DNA from: Euryodendron excelsum
Lineage: Eukaryota > Streptophyta > Magnoliopsida > Ericales > Pentaphylacaceae
Assembly (NCBI GenBank): GCA_033060915.1
Contig: CM065382.1
Coordinates: forward strand, 4,964,001 to 5,028,000
Length of the DNA stretch: 64,000 nucleotides
Direction of reading: 5' to 3'
Made by a program: the position numbers and the translations under genes
Shown here: positions 9,305-21,500 of the stretch, one piece after another
How the letters are laid out: every line of letters starts with the position of its first letter
How positions within the stretch are numbered: the stretch's first letter is position 1
The notes under the pieces: model-generated
Told to the model about the DNA's origin: nothing
Databases searched by the model: none
What the model saw: only the letters and a program-made list of their open reading frames with translations

Positions 9305-10604
9305 ATGGGGACCAAGATGAAGGGCCTTTTGAAAGGCCTACGCTACATTAGTCAAATATTCGGTTTGTAATTCTCTCTAGTGGAAGTTAACATTGCATTG
9401 AACCTTCCATGCATTTAATTTCATATATGATAGAAGAAGAAGAAGAAGGAACAGAAAGAAAAAGAAAATGACATAATGCATTGTGGGTTTCCATGATTAA
9501 GCTTTCTTGGTCACAATATGTCATATATACATACCAACATACGTATGTTTATATATATTTCTTTTGGCTGAGTTACGCTAAGAGAATTGTCAATTATGTA
9601 TCTTGCAGATGAGGAGAAAGAACCAGAAATGCAGATTGGTTTTCCGACGGACGTAAAGCATGTGGCTCATATAGGATGGGATGGACCCTCTGTAGATAAT
9701 TCACCAAGCTGGGTAATTTTCTTTTTCTTTCATTTTCTTCTTTAAATAGCATTCTTAGGAAAAAAAACTCTAAAGGCAAGCCGTGTTTGATCCGAGACTG
9801 GTGAATTGTAAGCATTCATTAGCATTAGGGAGAATTTACTAGCTCAGGATGAGTCCGAATAGCTTGCCTTGGACTATGTCAATAAGTTCGGTCACACCCA
9901 ATAGGAAAATATTACTATCTTCTCTCCTACAAACCGAATGCCGCTCATATTCTGATTTGTGCAGATGAAAGGGTTCAATTCAGCCCAAGGAATTCAATCA
10001 GCACCATTAAATGCCAATGGAGAACCTCAGGAGAATCCGGAAGTCAAATGGGTTTCCCAAGGTTTGCTACTTCATTTCTCATTACCAAAAAAAAAAAATC
10101 AAACCTGGTTTGGATCCATTTTATTTATTGTGCTCATGTTTTGCAGATTCAAGCCGAAGGGGTTCAAAATCACAAAATTCTCCAACCAAGGACTTGCCCG
10201 AAATGCCGAAATCATCGCGACGCCATGCCTTGCCGGACGGTTCTTCAACGTCTGGATCCCCAAGACGGGAGCCATCCACCAAATCAAGGAGAAACCAGCC
10301 CGACAGTTCTAAACCCACCAGGAAACCCAAGGGTTCGGGTCTCGGGTCGGAGTCACCCTCGCAAGGCTTGCCGGACATCCCGAAGAAAACCCGGCGAAAG
10401 AAGTCAAAGGAATCAGTGCGTGGTGAGGGGTCATCAAGATCATCGAGATCAAAGGCGATCCCTCCTCCTATTGCGTATACATCACCATTCTCGGATCCTG
10501 GGCCAGAATCCATTCCCGGATCCAACAGCAGCCAGCTCACTCACACTTTAAGTTTGAGGCCTATTGTAAAAGAGGGAGACAAGGGACGTAATGGGATATC
10601 TTGA
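9305..10604 (+). CDS. ROP-interactive CRIB motif-containing protein (RIC)
   Basis: RIC proteins are plant-only effectors that bind active ROP/RAC GTPases and steer actin, microtubules and calcium in polar growth. Four exons keep phase: 9305-9362, 9609-9712, 9965-10061 and 10147-10604, giving 238 residues. Residues 29-45 are a textbook CRIB motif, [17 protein letters not shown], with the invariant His37, His40, Gly42 and Asp44-Gly45, followed by [10 protein letters not shown] as in the RIC family. The N-terminus ([19 protein letters not shown]) is basic and amphipathic. After residue 95 the chain is Ser/Pro/Arg/Lys-rich and looks disordered, as is usual for RICs. The short N-terminus before CRIB and the WM after it point to the RIC5/6/7-like group, but I cannot name the exact member. 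It is one of two ROP-pathway genes in the window. Confidence 0.9.
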
Positions 10605-10629
10605 AGAGTTGGTGCATTGTGTTGTAGCT

Positions 10630-10630
<1 letters not shown>

Positions 10631-10672
<42 letters not shown>
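10631..10672. repeat. (GA)n microsatellite in RIC 3' UTR
   Basis: About 40 bases of GA repeats with one GG interruption, starting some 27 bases after the RIC stop codon. Seen directly. Confidence 0.85.
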
Positions 10673-12150
10673 TTTGCTTATTAGTTGAAGCAAAAAAATT
10701 TTCCATTTATTTTTCTTGGAATCATGTATAATCAATCCACTGTATACTAAATATCTATATATATATACCATATCTTTATTATTTGGAACTAGGGCACGAA
10801 TTGACAGCAACCTTACTCAATTTTCATTCGTTGCACGCTAAGTTTATTGTAGACCTGTTCCCATTTAATTCATTTTAATTTGTACTTTAGAAAATTATGA
10901 AAAATATGAACCCACATCATTAATGCTTTTGCAGAATTTGAAATTGAGACGCATTTCATTGCAAACCTTTTTGGGTCAGTGTGTACACTTGCAGACCCAC
11001 CAATCGCAAAAATGTTACGTCACCCCTTGCGCCGAATTTTGAAATGGATTCATTGGGTATGTTTGAGCAATGGTTATCGGAGTACTCATTTTTTAGGAAG
11101 AAATGTGTTGATACCAGTGCAAAGCCCGTTTATAAATTTTGAGAAAATCTTTAGAAAATACAAGTGAAATGTTTCAAAAATTTTTGAGATACTTAATAAA
11201 AATTTAAAATATTAATTTATATATATATTTTTTAAATTTTAATTAAATATTATTAAATTATTTACGTAAGTTTTTATTAAATTTTTTAAAAGTTTAAACT
11301 AAATTTTTCAAAAGTTTAAACTAAGTTTTTTAAAGGTCTTTTTTGAGTTTTACGAAAATTTTCTAATAAAATTCTTATTAAGTTTTTAATTCATTTCTTA
11401 TTTTCGTTTCTCTTAACGTTTTCGTTTTTACTTTCTACTTTGGTAACTATGATTTGAGCCTACTTAACAAAGTAATTATTTCGATAACTGTTATATAACG
11501 TCATTATACTTAGTTGGTGTGACATTCCAGTCAAATTACAACATGTATAAAAAATTTATATGAAGAAAATTTTAAATTTGAAAACTCATCATGCAAGTAA
11601 AATAATAATTTCTTAAAAAGTGTTCTATCTAAAATTGATACTACATGAATAAATCATCACACTATACACTATACAAATATGATTACATAATATGATAGTC
11701 ACCCTAAATAATTTCTCCACTTAACATAAAGGGAAAGTCTAAATATAGTCGCGGGTGATCATTAGCCTGATGGCCACCGGCAACTGTATTTAGCATTTCC
11801 GTAACATAAATACCCAGTATTTAAAAGGGGTGGACAAAGGATTATGTGTCACTCCAGCAACACTGAATAATTTCTCCGTATCTTAGGAATGAACAAACCA
11901 AATATTAACGTAGGCTATACATAGGGAATTGGTTAATACGATAAAATCCGAACTGTTTGGTCGCTATTTACGACGCTACCAGAGAACAAGGCTCTACCAT
12001 AATTTTCTAGAGAGAGAGAGTGGCATCTACGTCACTCTATTGACTATCGCCAGACGGGCCAGCATAGTCAGTGCACAGCCAAGTCCACCTGTAAAGAGTC
12101 AAAAAACAGATTCAGTTTCAAAACAAAGAAAAATTTTGTCATTACACTAC

Positions 12151-12152
<2 letters not shown>
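10673..12152. other. AT-rich intergenic spacer
   Basis: No supported gene. 11170-11420 is very AT-rich with repeated AAATTTTT-type words. Short open frames here have no recognisable content. Confidence 0.5.

Positions 12153-12180
<28 letters not shown>
12153..12180 (+). repeat. (GA)n tract directly before the FAO start codon
   Basis: About 14 GA units end one base before the ATG at 12182, so the tract is the last part of the 5' leader. GA tracts are bound by plant BPC/GAGA factors when in promoters or leaders; a regulatory role here is inference. Confidence 0.8.
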
Positions 12181-12181
<1 letters not shown>

Positions 12182-12186
<5 letters not shown>

Positions 12187-15100
12187 GGGAAGGAGAGAGA
12201 GCCATCCTCTGTTGAGAGGGGGAAGGAGAGAGGGTAGCAGCTATAGCCATGGCTTCTCTTCATCTCAGATCCAATCCCTCTCTGCCATCTGTGAAGCTTT
12301 CATTCCTCCCCTTCCACTCCCTGTCGTCAGCAAAGAAGACCCTCCAAACCAGAGTCTTCTTTCCTTCTACCGAACTCCTGGGTCTCATCCTCCAATCCCT
12401 GACGAGGTAGATTTAATCTTTGTATGTATCCTCAATATTTTTATGGCAAATCTTTTCTGGGTTTTAATTAACTTTCGCTTGTTAATATAGATACAGATGT
12501 ATACGTATGTGTCTGTAGAACCATGTGAAATTTTCTGCATTCATGTATTTTGGTGTTTCTTTAAATGGCGGACAGGTTGCAGAGCTATTGGTGAAGAGGG
12601 GTTTATCAGAAGCTGTGTTCTTAGTTACCCTAGCTTTAAAGATCCTTTCAACCAGATTGGGAACATTGTTGCTTTGTGGGTATCTTTGCTTTGATAGGAA
12701 ATGGCCATTCATCCATAAATTCTCCGAAATTTCTTTGGACAAAAGGGAAGTTATTCTCCAGAAATGGTCAAGACAGAGTTATTTCTTCCCCTTGAGAGTT
12801 GTATTTCTTATGATCAAAATCTTATGTTTCTATACCTTTTTTTCCTGGGTAATGCTTCTCACTCTCTCTATTTCACCTTCAAAATCTTATCTTCTCTCTC
12901 TTCAATTTCCAATTCTTTTGCTTTGAGGATAAGAGTGGAACCTAACGTAAGCTTTCCAGTTGGCTAAATTGGATTTCCATAACTTGGCTCATTCATTGAT
13001 CTATGGATGTATTAGGTGATATTGATTTCTTCAACTGAAAGTTAAGCATAGTTTAATTAGCATTTTGGAGTAGTTTCTTGCTTTTGAAATCAAAATTGTG
13101 TTTATTTCAGAAGCAAGGAAAATGTTTTGAAAGTGCAACCAAACAGCAATAGGGGGAATGACAACTCACTATTGAAAGCTTCATATTTCACATAAATTAA
13201 TTTTAACTTGTGATCTTGAGCAATTTCATTAACTTCTTGTGCCATCATCCTTGTAGTATATAACCTTGAAAAAGACATTCCTCTGCTAAATAATAACCCT
13301 CTTTCAAAATTTGCGTAAACTTATCCATAATTCATCGAAAGGGACGTTTAACTGTTCCTTTTCATCTTCTGTAGCTTCACAACTCTGCATAGTTTCTTTT
13401 AAACTTAATCTGTTTTTTTTTTTTTCTTGCTTTTGCTGCAGACGGATGAAAATTCAAAAAACCCCGCATGGGAAGCAATTGGATACCAGGTAGACTCCAC
13501 AGAAAATATGGACAAACCCGAAAAGGAGAGACCTCTTGAAAAGGGTATTATAGAAACAAGGATTGAAAATGACTCTACCTTAGTCCAATCTCTAATCCAA
13601 AAAGGCCTTGAGGTGACAGAAGATCCAAATCAGAAAATTTTCAAGATCAAATGTGATGTTGTAATTGTCGGTTCTGGTTGTGGTGGAGGGGTTGCAGCTG
13701 CAGTTCTTGCAGCCTCCGGCCAGAAAGTCCTCGTCCTCGAGAAAGGGAACTACTTTGTGCCAGAAGATTATTCCTATCTGGAAGGTCCCTCCATGAATGA
13801 ACTATACGAATCAGGTGGAATCCTATCAACTCTCGACGGGAAAATAATGATTTTCGCAGGATCAACAGTTGGGGGAGGCTCTGCTGTAAATTGGTCTGCC
13901 TCCATCAAAACTCCAAACTCTGTTCTCAAGGAGTGGGCTGTGGATCAAAAGGTTCCACTTTTCGGAAGCTCTGATTATCTATCTGCCATGGATGTGGTTT
14001 CAAACAGGATTGGTGTTACGGAGAGCTGTACAGAGGAAGGGTTCCAGAATCAAGTACTTCGAAGAGGGTGTGAGAATCTTGGCTTAAAAGTCGATTCAGT
14101 TCCGAGGAATTCCTCTGAAAATCATTACTGTGGTTCTTGCTCTTATGGTTGTAAAACAGGAGACAAGAAAGGGACCGACTCTACTTGGCTAGTTGACGCC
14201 GTTTGCAGCGGTGCAGTGATCTTAACAGGATGCAAAGCAGAGAGATTCATAATGGAAAATGATAGGAATGGGTTGAGAAAAAGATGCTTGGGAGTCATTG
14301 CAACAGCTGTGAACGAAAACATCACAAAGAAGTTGCATATTGAGGCTAGAGTAACAGTTTCAGCATGTGGGTCTCTCTTGACTCCCCCTCTAATGATTTC
14401 CAGTGGGTTGAAGAACCAAAACATTGGCAAAAACCTCCATCTCCACCCCGTTCTAATGGCCTGGGGATACTTCCCGGATTCCATATCAGCCATCAAAGGC
14501 AAAAGCTACGAGGGAGGAATAATCACCTCGCTCCATAAGGTGGTCTCGGAGGAATCTAATGCCCATGCCATTGTAGAAGCTGCTGCAGTAGGACCCGCTT
14601 CTTTTGCAGCTTTGGTTCCATGGGTTTCAGGGCTCGACATGAAGGACAGGATGGCAAAATACTCGAGAACTGCTCACATTTTTGCTCTGGCCAGAGATGG
14701 GGGTTCGGGGGAGGTGAAGGTGGAGGGAAGGATAAGGTATCGGTTAAATGAGCTTGACAAGGAAAATCTCAAAATAGGTTTGAGGCAGGCATTAAGGATC
14801 TTGGTTGCAGCAGGAGCTGCTGAAGTGGGCACCCATAGGAATGATGGACAAAAAATGAAATGCAAAGGGACTAAAGATGAGGATTTGGAAGAGTTTCTGG
14901 ACAGAGTTGTGGCAGTTGGAGGGCCAAAGTCAGGGGAAGAGTTCTGGACCCTATATTGCTCTGCACATCAGATGGGTAGTTGTAGGATGGGAGTTGCAGA
15001 GGAAGATGGTGCTGTTGATGAGAATGGAGAAAGTTGGGAAGCAAAAGGCTTATTCGTTTGCGACGCCAGTGTTCTGCCTAGTGCCGTTGGGGTTAATCCT

Positions 15101-15187
15101 ATGATCACCATCCAGGCCACTGCTTATTGCATCTCGAAGAGAATTGCCGAGTCCTTGAAGAAGGATAAATCCTTGCTGTATGATTGA
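12182..15187 (+). CDS. FAO: long-chain-alcohol oxidase (FAO, GMC oxidoreductase)
   Basis: Oxidises long-chain fatty alcohols to aldehydes with O2, using FAD, on internal membranes. Three exons keep phase: 12182-12406, 12576-12848 and 13442-15187, giving 747 residues, the usual plant FAO size. The start is set by [13 protein letters not shown] and [11 protein letters not shown], typical of plant FAOs. Two hydrophobic segments lie in exon 2 (about residues 86-112 and 145-166). The FAD-binding [18 protein letters not shown] with the ...LVLEKG strand is at about 239-270, and a [11 protein letters not shown] motif follows. The GMC C-terminal signature begins near residue 673 ([11 protein letters not shown]) and ends in [11 protein letters not shown], giving the active-site His and Asn. 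No breaks. An AATAAA polyadenylation signal is at 15264-15269. It is convergent with the succinate-CoA ligase gene, about 400 bases apart. Confidence 0.93.
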
Positions 15188-15585
15188 TGCTTTGCATTTT
15201 CTGTAGCTTTCCCACCTAGTTTCTTCCCTTCTTCATACTTTCTCTAAGGATTAATGTGATGGCAATAAAATTTTGTAACAAGAAATTAATCTCGCAAACA
15301 ATGGAAATCAAACCTTTCTCTAAATGGCAAAGGAGATCAGGAAAAATAAATCCAGGAAGACGATTAATAACCTGAAGGAATTTTGGGTGTAATTGACCAG
15401 CAGCCAGCCTTATTCAACAAAGTTTGGCATCAAAATGGCCTCAATCACTACATTCTTCAAATAAATTTTGAATTCAGATGAAACCACAGCTCTGTGTATA
15501 TCCCCAAAAAAAACACTATCATAGTGTATGGAGGATTTAACACAAAAAGATTCAAGTTGAAGCTGAATAAATTTATATAAAAAAA

Positions 15586-18500
15586 TCATTTGATTGCTTT
15601 GACTGCTTTCTCAGCCGCATCATCCAGATCTTCTGCTGTAATTAAGGCCATACCACTTTCCTGCAACCGGATTTGAGGTCAACACAGTATTAGTCAATTG
15701 AATTGTTTTTTCGCACTACACTAATAGCTCTTGAACACACAATAAACCTTCTGCCTCTAAAGATTTGAAAGGAGTGAGGTTTCAAATTTACCTTCAGAAT
15801 ACTCTTTCCTTGGTCAACATTGGTGCCTTCAAGACGAACAATTACTGGTACCTTTAATTGAACCTTAATTAAACAGAAAAGTCCCCGGGAAAAGTTAGCA
15901 CTCGTCCAACAACTCGCAACAGGTAAGTGAACTATGATAATTCCAAACTCTGAAAAGAGGCAAGGAACTCAACCATCATTGTAATACCCTGAGAAATAAA
16001 TAAATAAATTTGGTGGCTTAAAATTATTTATCATTAGACTCTGAGTAATTTTACAAAAATAATATTAAGATGGTGTCTATGTTTTTACGTTGATTTCTTA
16101 GCCATGGACTTAAACATTATCATGAATTATGGTGAAATTACATTTGGAGTTATAGTATATTTTTATATAGTCAAAGTAAGTAAATTTAAATCGGTTAAAC
16201 CCTCACACCACACACATGAATCGGTTGGGCCATCATTTTGCTTCCACTTAATAAAACTTAAACCATGCAATGAAATAGTAAACCAGGCAAGGATCACACA
16301 GTCAAGGGCCACACAAACTCTCTCAAATGACCAATAGACACCTAACCTGCCCTTTCACCATTCCATATAATGATAAACCCATGCAATGTGCTGAGATATA
16401 ACCATGCAAGAAGAGCAAGTCTCCCACACAGCAATAGTCCTTCCGGTAAGCCAAAAAGCAATTCTTAAGGATAACCTCTCATCCAGCCAAGAGTCACAAC
16501 TACATGCTCGGCTAGCCACTCTCCCCTTCTCAAAGTTTGACAACTTGGTCACCCATTCATGAGACCGAAGAGGTAAAGAGAGTAAGTCTCTCATGACTGA
16601 TTTTTACAACCCATCAAAAGTCACTCCACTCATCACTTCCCTCAACCGGCCACATGGTCTTTTGCTCTCCATCACATGACACCTCCCCCACTATCTCATG
16701 GTCTAAAGAATAAAGCCTCTCTATTGACACCCATTTTGTTCACCCAAAAACCAGAAGAGAGTGAGAGAGAAATACAGAGAGAGAACAGCCGAGAGAAAGA
16801 AGAAAGGAAAGGAGAAGAAAGCATGGGGATGCCACGGCTTGGAGACAGCAACTTGAGGATTTTTTAGCTGAAAGTAAAACCTAATCTTGCATGCATTATA
16901 TTGTAATTAGAAGTCATGTATTTTTAGTTCTAGAGATGTATAAACCTCAGATTTAGTGGATAACTCTATAGATGGCAGAAAATTGCAAGATTTGGATTTG
17001 CTGTGAAAATTGTTCTCTGTGCAGCAGATTTCAGAGCTTCCTTTGGGAAGGCAAATGACCTCTGTTTTTAATTCTGAGAACATAGGTGGAAATATCTTGA
17101 AAAATTACTCAATTTGGACTCAAAATTCGCATGATTCTATTGAGAAACAAAAGAGACAACACTATTTAAAGTTTGAAGATTTTCTGCTGCGAAAATATGC
17201 AGAAATAACCATTTTCGGAGGCTTTTTGGCTTATCTAAAAACCTTATTCCTAGCTGAATTTTTGTACACTTGAACTTTGAGATCTTAGAAAAATTTTGAC
17301 TTTGATTTCAGTCAAAAAGGTTTAATATTCGAATTATGGTGATTTTTCAAAATTAAGCTGCCATTGAAGAATTCTAAAGCTCTATCCTGCGACTCCTCTT
17401 TTGACGACTGTTTTGATCAAGTTAGAGTCTTCAAACTCTCATGAAATTTTTATTGTACCCTCTGGAAGTAAGAATTAGATGTTTTACCAAAATTCAGGTC
17501 AGTTGAGTATCATCTCCCTATGTTCAGAACCTACGAAATTCAAACCAATTGCTGCAGGATCTTCCTTTCAGCAGCACTGTTTTGTTTTGTGAAACGCCAA
17601 AGAAATACCTAGACTTGTCCTAAAATTGTGAAATTTGGTATGGATACTCCTTAAAAGGTCTATTTCAGATCCAACAAGTTTTGAAATTTATTGATAAAAT
17701 CTTATAAAGTTATGTCCATTTTACCAGATCTAGCTCAGAATTGGCAGCTCAGAGGACTTAGGAGATGTTGGTGGTAAAGTCCTACAAGCTATTAAAGTTT
17801 GGAAGAACTGTTTTAGGACTTTATTCCCAACATAATAAACCTTCATTTTGGAGAGTTTCATAAATAGAACACATGCTTCTCATTATCGAATTTATTTCTA
17901 AAAACCGGGCTCAAGTCACACTAGGAAATCTTTATTTGAAAATGGTCCAATTTTTCTAATTCTTAGGTTATGAACTTAACAGAGTTAATGGGGATACTCT
18001 GAAAATCTTATTGAGAAAGTGAAACGCATATGAGATTGGACACGAAAACTGAGAATGCCACCGAGCTAGCCAAATAGTTTTCAGGTAGGAAACTGTGCAT
18101 TCTCTAAGATACATGCTCATTTCTTTTCTATCCAAAACTTTGTTTAAATGCTAAATTTTATATCCTACTTTATTATATTGCATAAGTTGCAAAAGTTGCA
18201 TTTCATGTATGTTCGCATAAGTAGGGAGGAATAAGGGAGGCACAACCGGATAAATGAAAGAACCCTGGATTTGTATCATGAGTGACTGCTGATCAACAGT
18301 TATCGGGACTATCACGAATCAATATTCATTGACTTAATATGGGCTAGATAATCATGGATGGGCCCCCACTAAACTTGAAGAGAAGGAGTGTCAAGGGTGG
18401 GCCCACTGAACTTGATGATGTCCCAGGCAAGACATACTTGCAGGATCCTAGTAATGATAAAAAAAAAAGGGGTACATATGCATATTATGGCATTATTTTA

Positions 18501-21500
18501 CTGCACTGCATTTTAAACCTATGTATTATGGAAGTCATAGAATTCCTGCTAAGCTTCACAGCTCACTCCTATCTTATAGGACAACTTTTCAGGAATTGAG
18601 GCATCAACTAAGTTCCAAGGAAATGAATACGAAGAATAAATTTCACAGCTCCTACAGAACTCTAGTTTTATTTTGGTTTTTGGGTTGTAAACAAAATAAA
18701 GTGGTGGATTCAACTGTAGTAATAATGTTCTCACGATGTAATACTCACTTTGAAACTATGTATATGATGAACTTCTAACTAATAACCCCTTGTCTCGATC
18801 TAGAGAGTGAAGTGAGTCATGACAAAAGTTGATATTAGATTTACTTATTAATGGTCCGAAAACCCGGGTCGTTACAATCATTACCACTAAAACTCAAAAA
18901 GAGGTTTTCCTTTTCCCTTACTTCCAAGAAAGTACTGAATTACCCAATCTTTTTTATTTCTCCTACCACAGATTTTATCAAATCATACTACCCCAATTAT
19001 ATTTCAACTATTATCTTTAACAAAAACAAAAAAAGATCTAAGTTCTAAAATGGTAAAAGAAAAGTAAATCAGAATTTAATGGCTCAAAGCCAAAAACTAA
19101 CCAGCAAAGCAGTGAAGCAGTTAAAAGAGATTTCAATTGCCATGAATATAACCTGAATCAATCTAATGCAAACTCACATGTTTAGCAGCATTGACAATTC
19201 CACTTGCTATTACATCACATTTCATTATTCCTCCAAATATGTTCACCAGAATTGCTTTCACCTTCTCATCAGAAGTCAAAATTTTGAAAGCCTCCACAAC
19301 CTGCAGCACATACATGTTTTGGGTGTGTGAATATGTAGATTTGACCAATATCAGCATTCTTCATCAGAACATACCAAAATTTGCTCTTTATGAGAAAACG
19401 ACCAAAACACAAGTATATGCTTGCAGTGTGCTTCAAAACAACTTGGTAATGAAGGGCGACTGACATCCTGCTAGCAAGATAAGCAAGCATCTTAAAATCA
19501 AGAATTACCTGGCCTTCAGAAGCATTCCCTCCAACATCTAGAAAATTGGCAGGAGTTCCCCCATGCAACTTAATTATATCCATTGTAGCCATTGCCAATC
19601 CAGCACCGTTCACCATGCAACCAATTTCTCCATCTAGGCCGATATAATTCAAATCTGCTTTCGCGGCAGCAACCTTTCAGAAGTTGAAGACAATAAAATG
19701 AAAATGGAAGAGTTATGACTACTTTGCACGACAAAAATAACATAGATAAAGACTGAAGAGTTGCAACAGTTTTTATGTTTTTTAGTTGAAATTTTTATTT
19801 TCTTCTTTCTTAGGCTTTGCTCTTCTGGTACGTGAATATGACTTGCCCATAAAAACTGAGCCTATACTGTTCCAATTTGTTTGTGCTTTCACAAAACAGC
19901 CTCATCCCAACCAAGACTTGAACCTGCACCTCCCTTTTTGAGGATAGCAGGAGATAACATTCAAGCTAACAGTTGGTGTTGTATGTCAAAATTCAATTAG
20001 TAACAAAATAATCAGAGCCTTAAAACCCATTTTGTCAGTGTTAGCCATTGTCATATATGTCGAAGTATAAAAACAATATATTCAGACCTCACGAGGATCC
20101 TCCTGCGTAGGATCACGAAGAGCAAATATCTCCTTCTGTCGGAAAGCAGCATTATCATCAAAGTTCAGCTTTGCATCAGCAGCTACCAACTGGTTATCAG
20201 AAGTTTCTGCAATTGGATTGATCTGTCAAAATGTAACAAGGTTCAAGCTAGGATATTGGAGAAAAAGTAATTACAGAAACCAAAGATACCCATCAATAAT
20301 TAAACATGAGCAGTGGTCGCCAAAAACATATAATGCTTACTTCCAACATTGTGCAGTCACATTTACAGAAAAGTTCGTATAACTTCTTCACTTGTTCTAT
20401 TGAAGCATTTTTGTCAGCCACCTTGGGAGCCAATCCATCCACAACCTTGGCAGCATCTTCATCTGTAATCCCCTTGAAAACATCAATAGGGACCTGGGCA
20501 GAAAACACTCAGACAATCATTTATGCAAGTAAATAGGAATATTGCACGAAAACAACTCGTTGATGTGAAGTAAGCATGTCACAACCTTTACAATCATGTC
20601 AGGGAATTTCTCTGCAAGGTCTTCGATACTGGTTCCTCCTTTTCGACAAGCAATTATGAGCTGGTGAACAGAATATGCCCAAAAGCACCGTACACATTAG
20701 AACATTTTTTTCCAAGCAAAAAGGCAAAATATGCAAAACCACATGATGCAAAACGAACACCTATAGCTACCAGTCATATGGATGCTATCAAAATATGTCT
20801 TACTTCCTGAACAAGCATTCAAATAGGACCCAGCAAAATATCAAGGGCAGGCTGTGGATGTTGTTTCTGACATTGAAAAACAAGGATTTTTACTTCGAAA
20901 AAATCAAAGCATGTTAATTTTACCAACATAGTATAAAAATATAGACAAAATACCAACTTAACACTCTTCCAAACCTTTTAATTTTTATTAGACAATAAAC
21001 ATCCAAACTCTCAACAAGATCTTCAAAAATCAGATACTCTGTTCCAATCTCATTATGACATAGTTTGAAGAAGGAAACGGATACCAGTACAGCCACATTT
21101 TGCAAAACCCACATGCATAATATGTTTTGTTTAATGTAGTGTGAGGCATATGGAATACGTTCCCAATGGCAAAAGATGTATCCAATAAAAAAAAACCATC
21201 TAATTTGGACACAAACATAATTATTCACAACATTAAACACAAAAAATACCACAGTTTAGGCACATACAGGACCAGCAGATTTACGATCAAGAGTGATGGC
21301 AAAGTACATCTCGTTCACCAGTGACAACTTCTTGCACAAGTAAAGCTGCGTAAGAGAACATAAAATTAGTGAATGTTAAACAATTAATTTCCTGATATCT
21401 GGTAGACCTTCAAATAATAACAAATTTAAATTTGTAATGCAAGGCAGTAAGTAACAGATAATATTACAGCCATTAAAAGATAAACATCTAATGGGTCAAA

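Noticed and set aside
10121..10540. 139-codon minus-strand frame opposite RIC exon 4
   Set aside because: It is the shadow of the Ser/Pro/Arg-rich RIC coding exon and has no recognisable content of its own.
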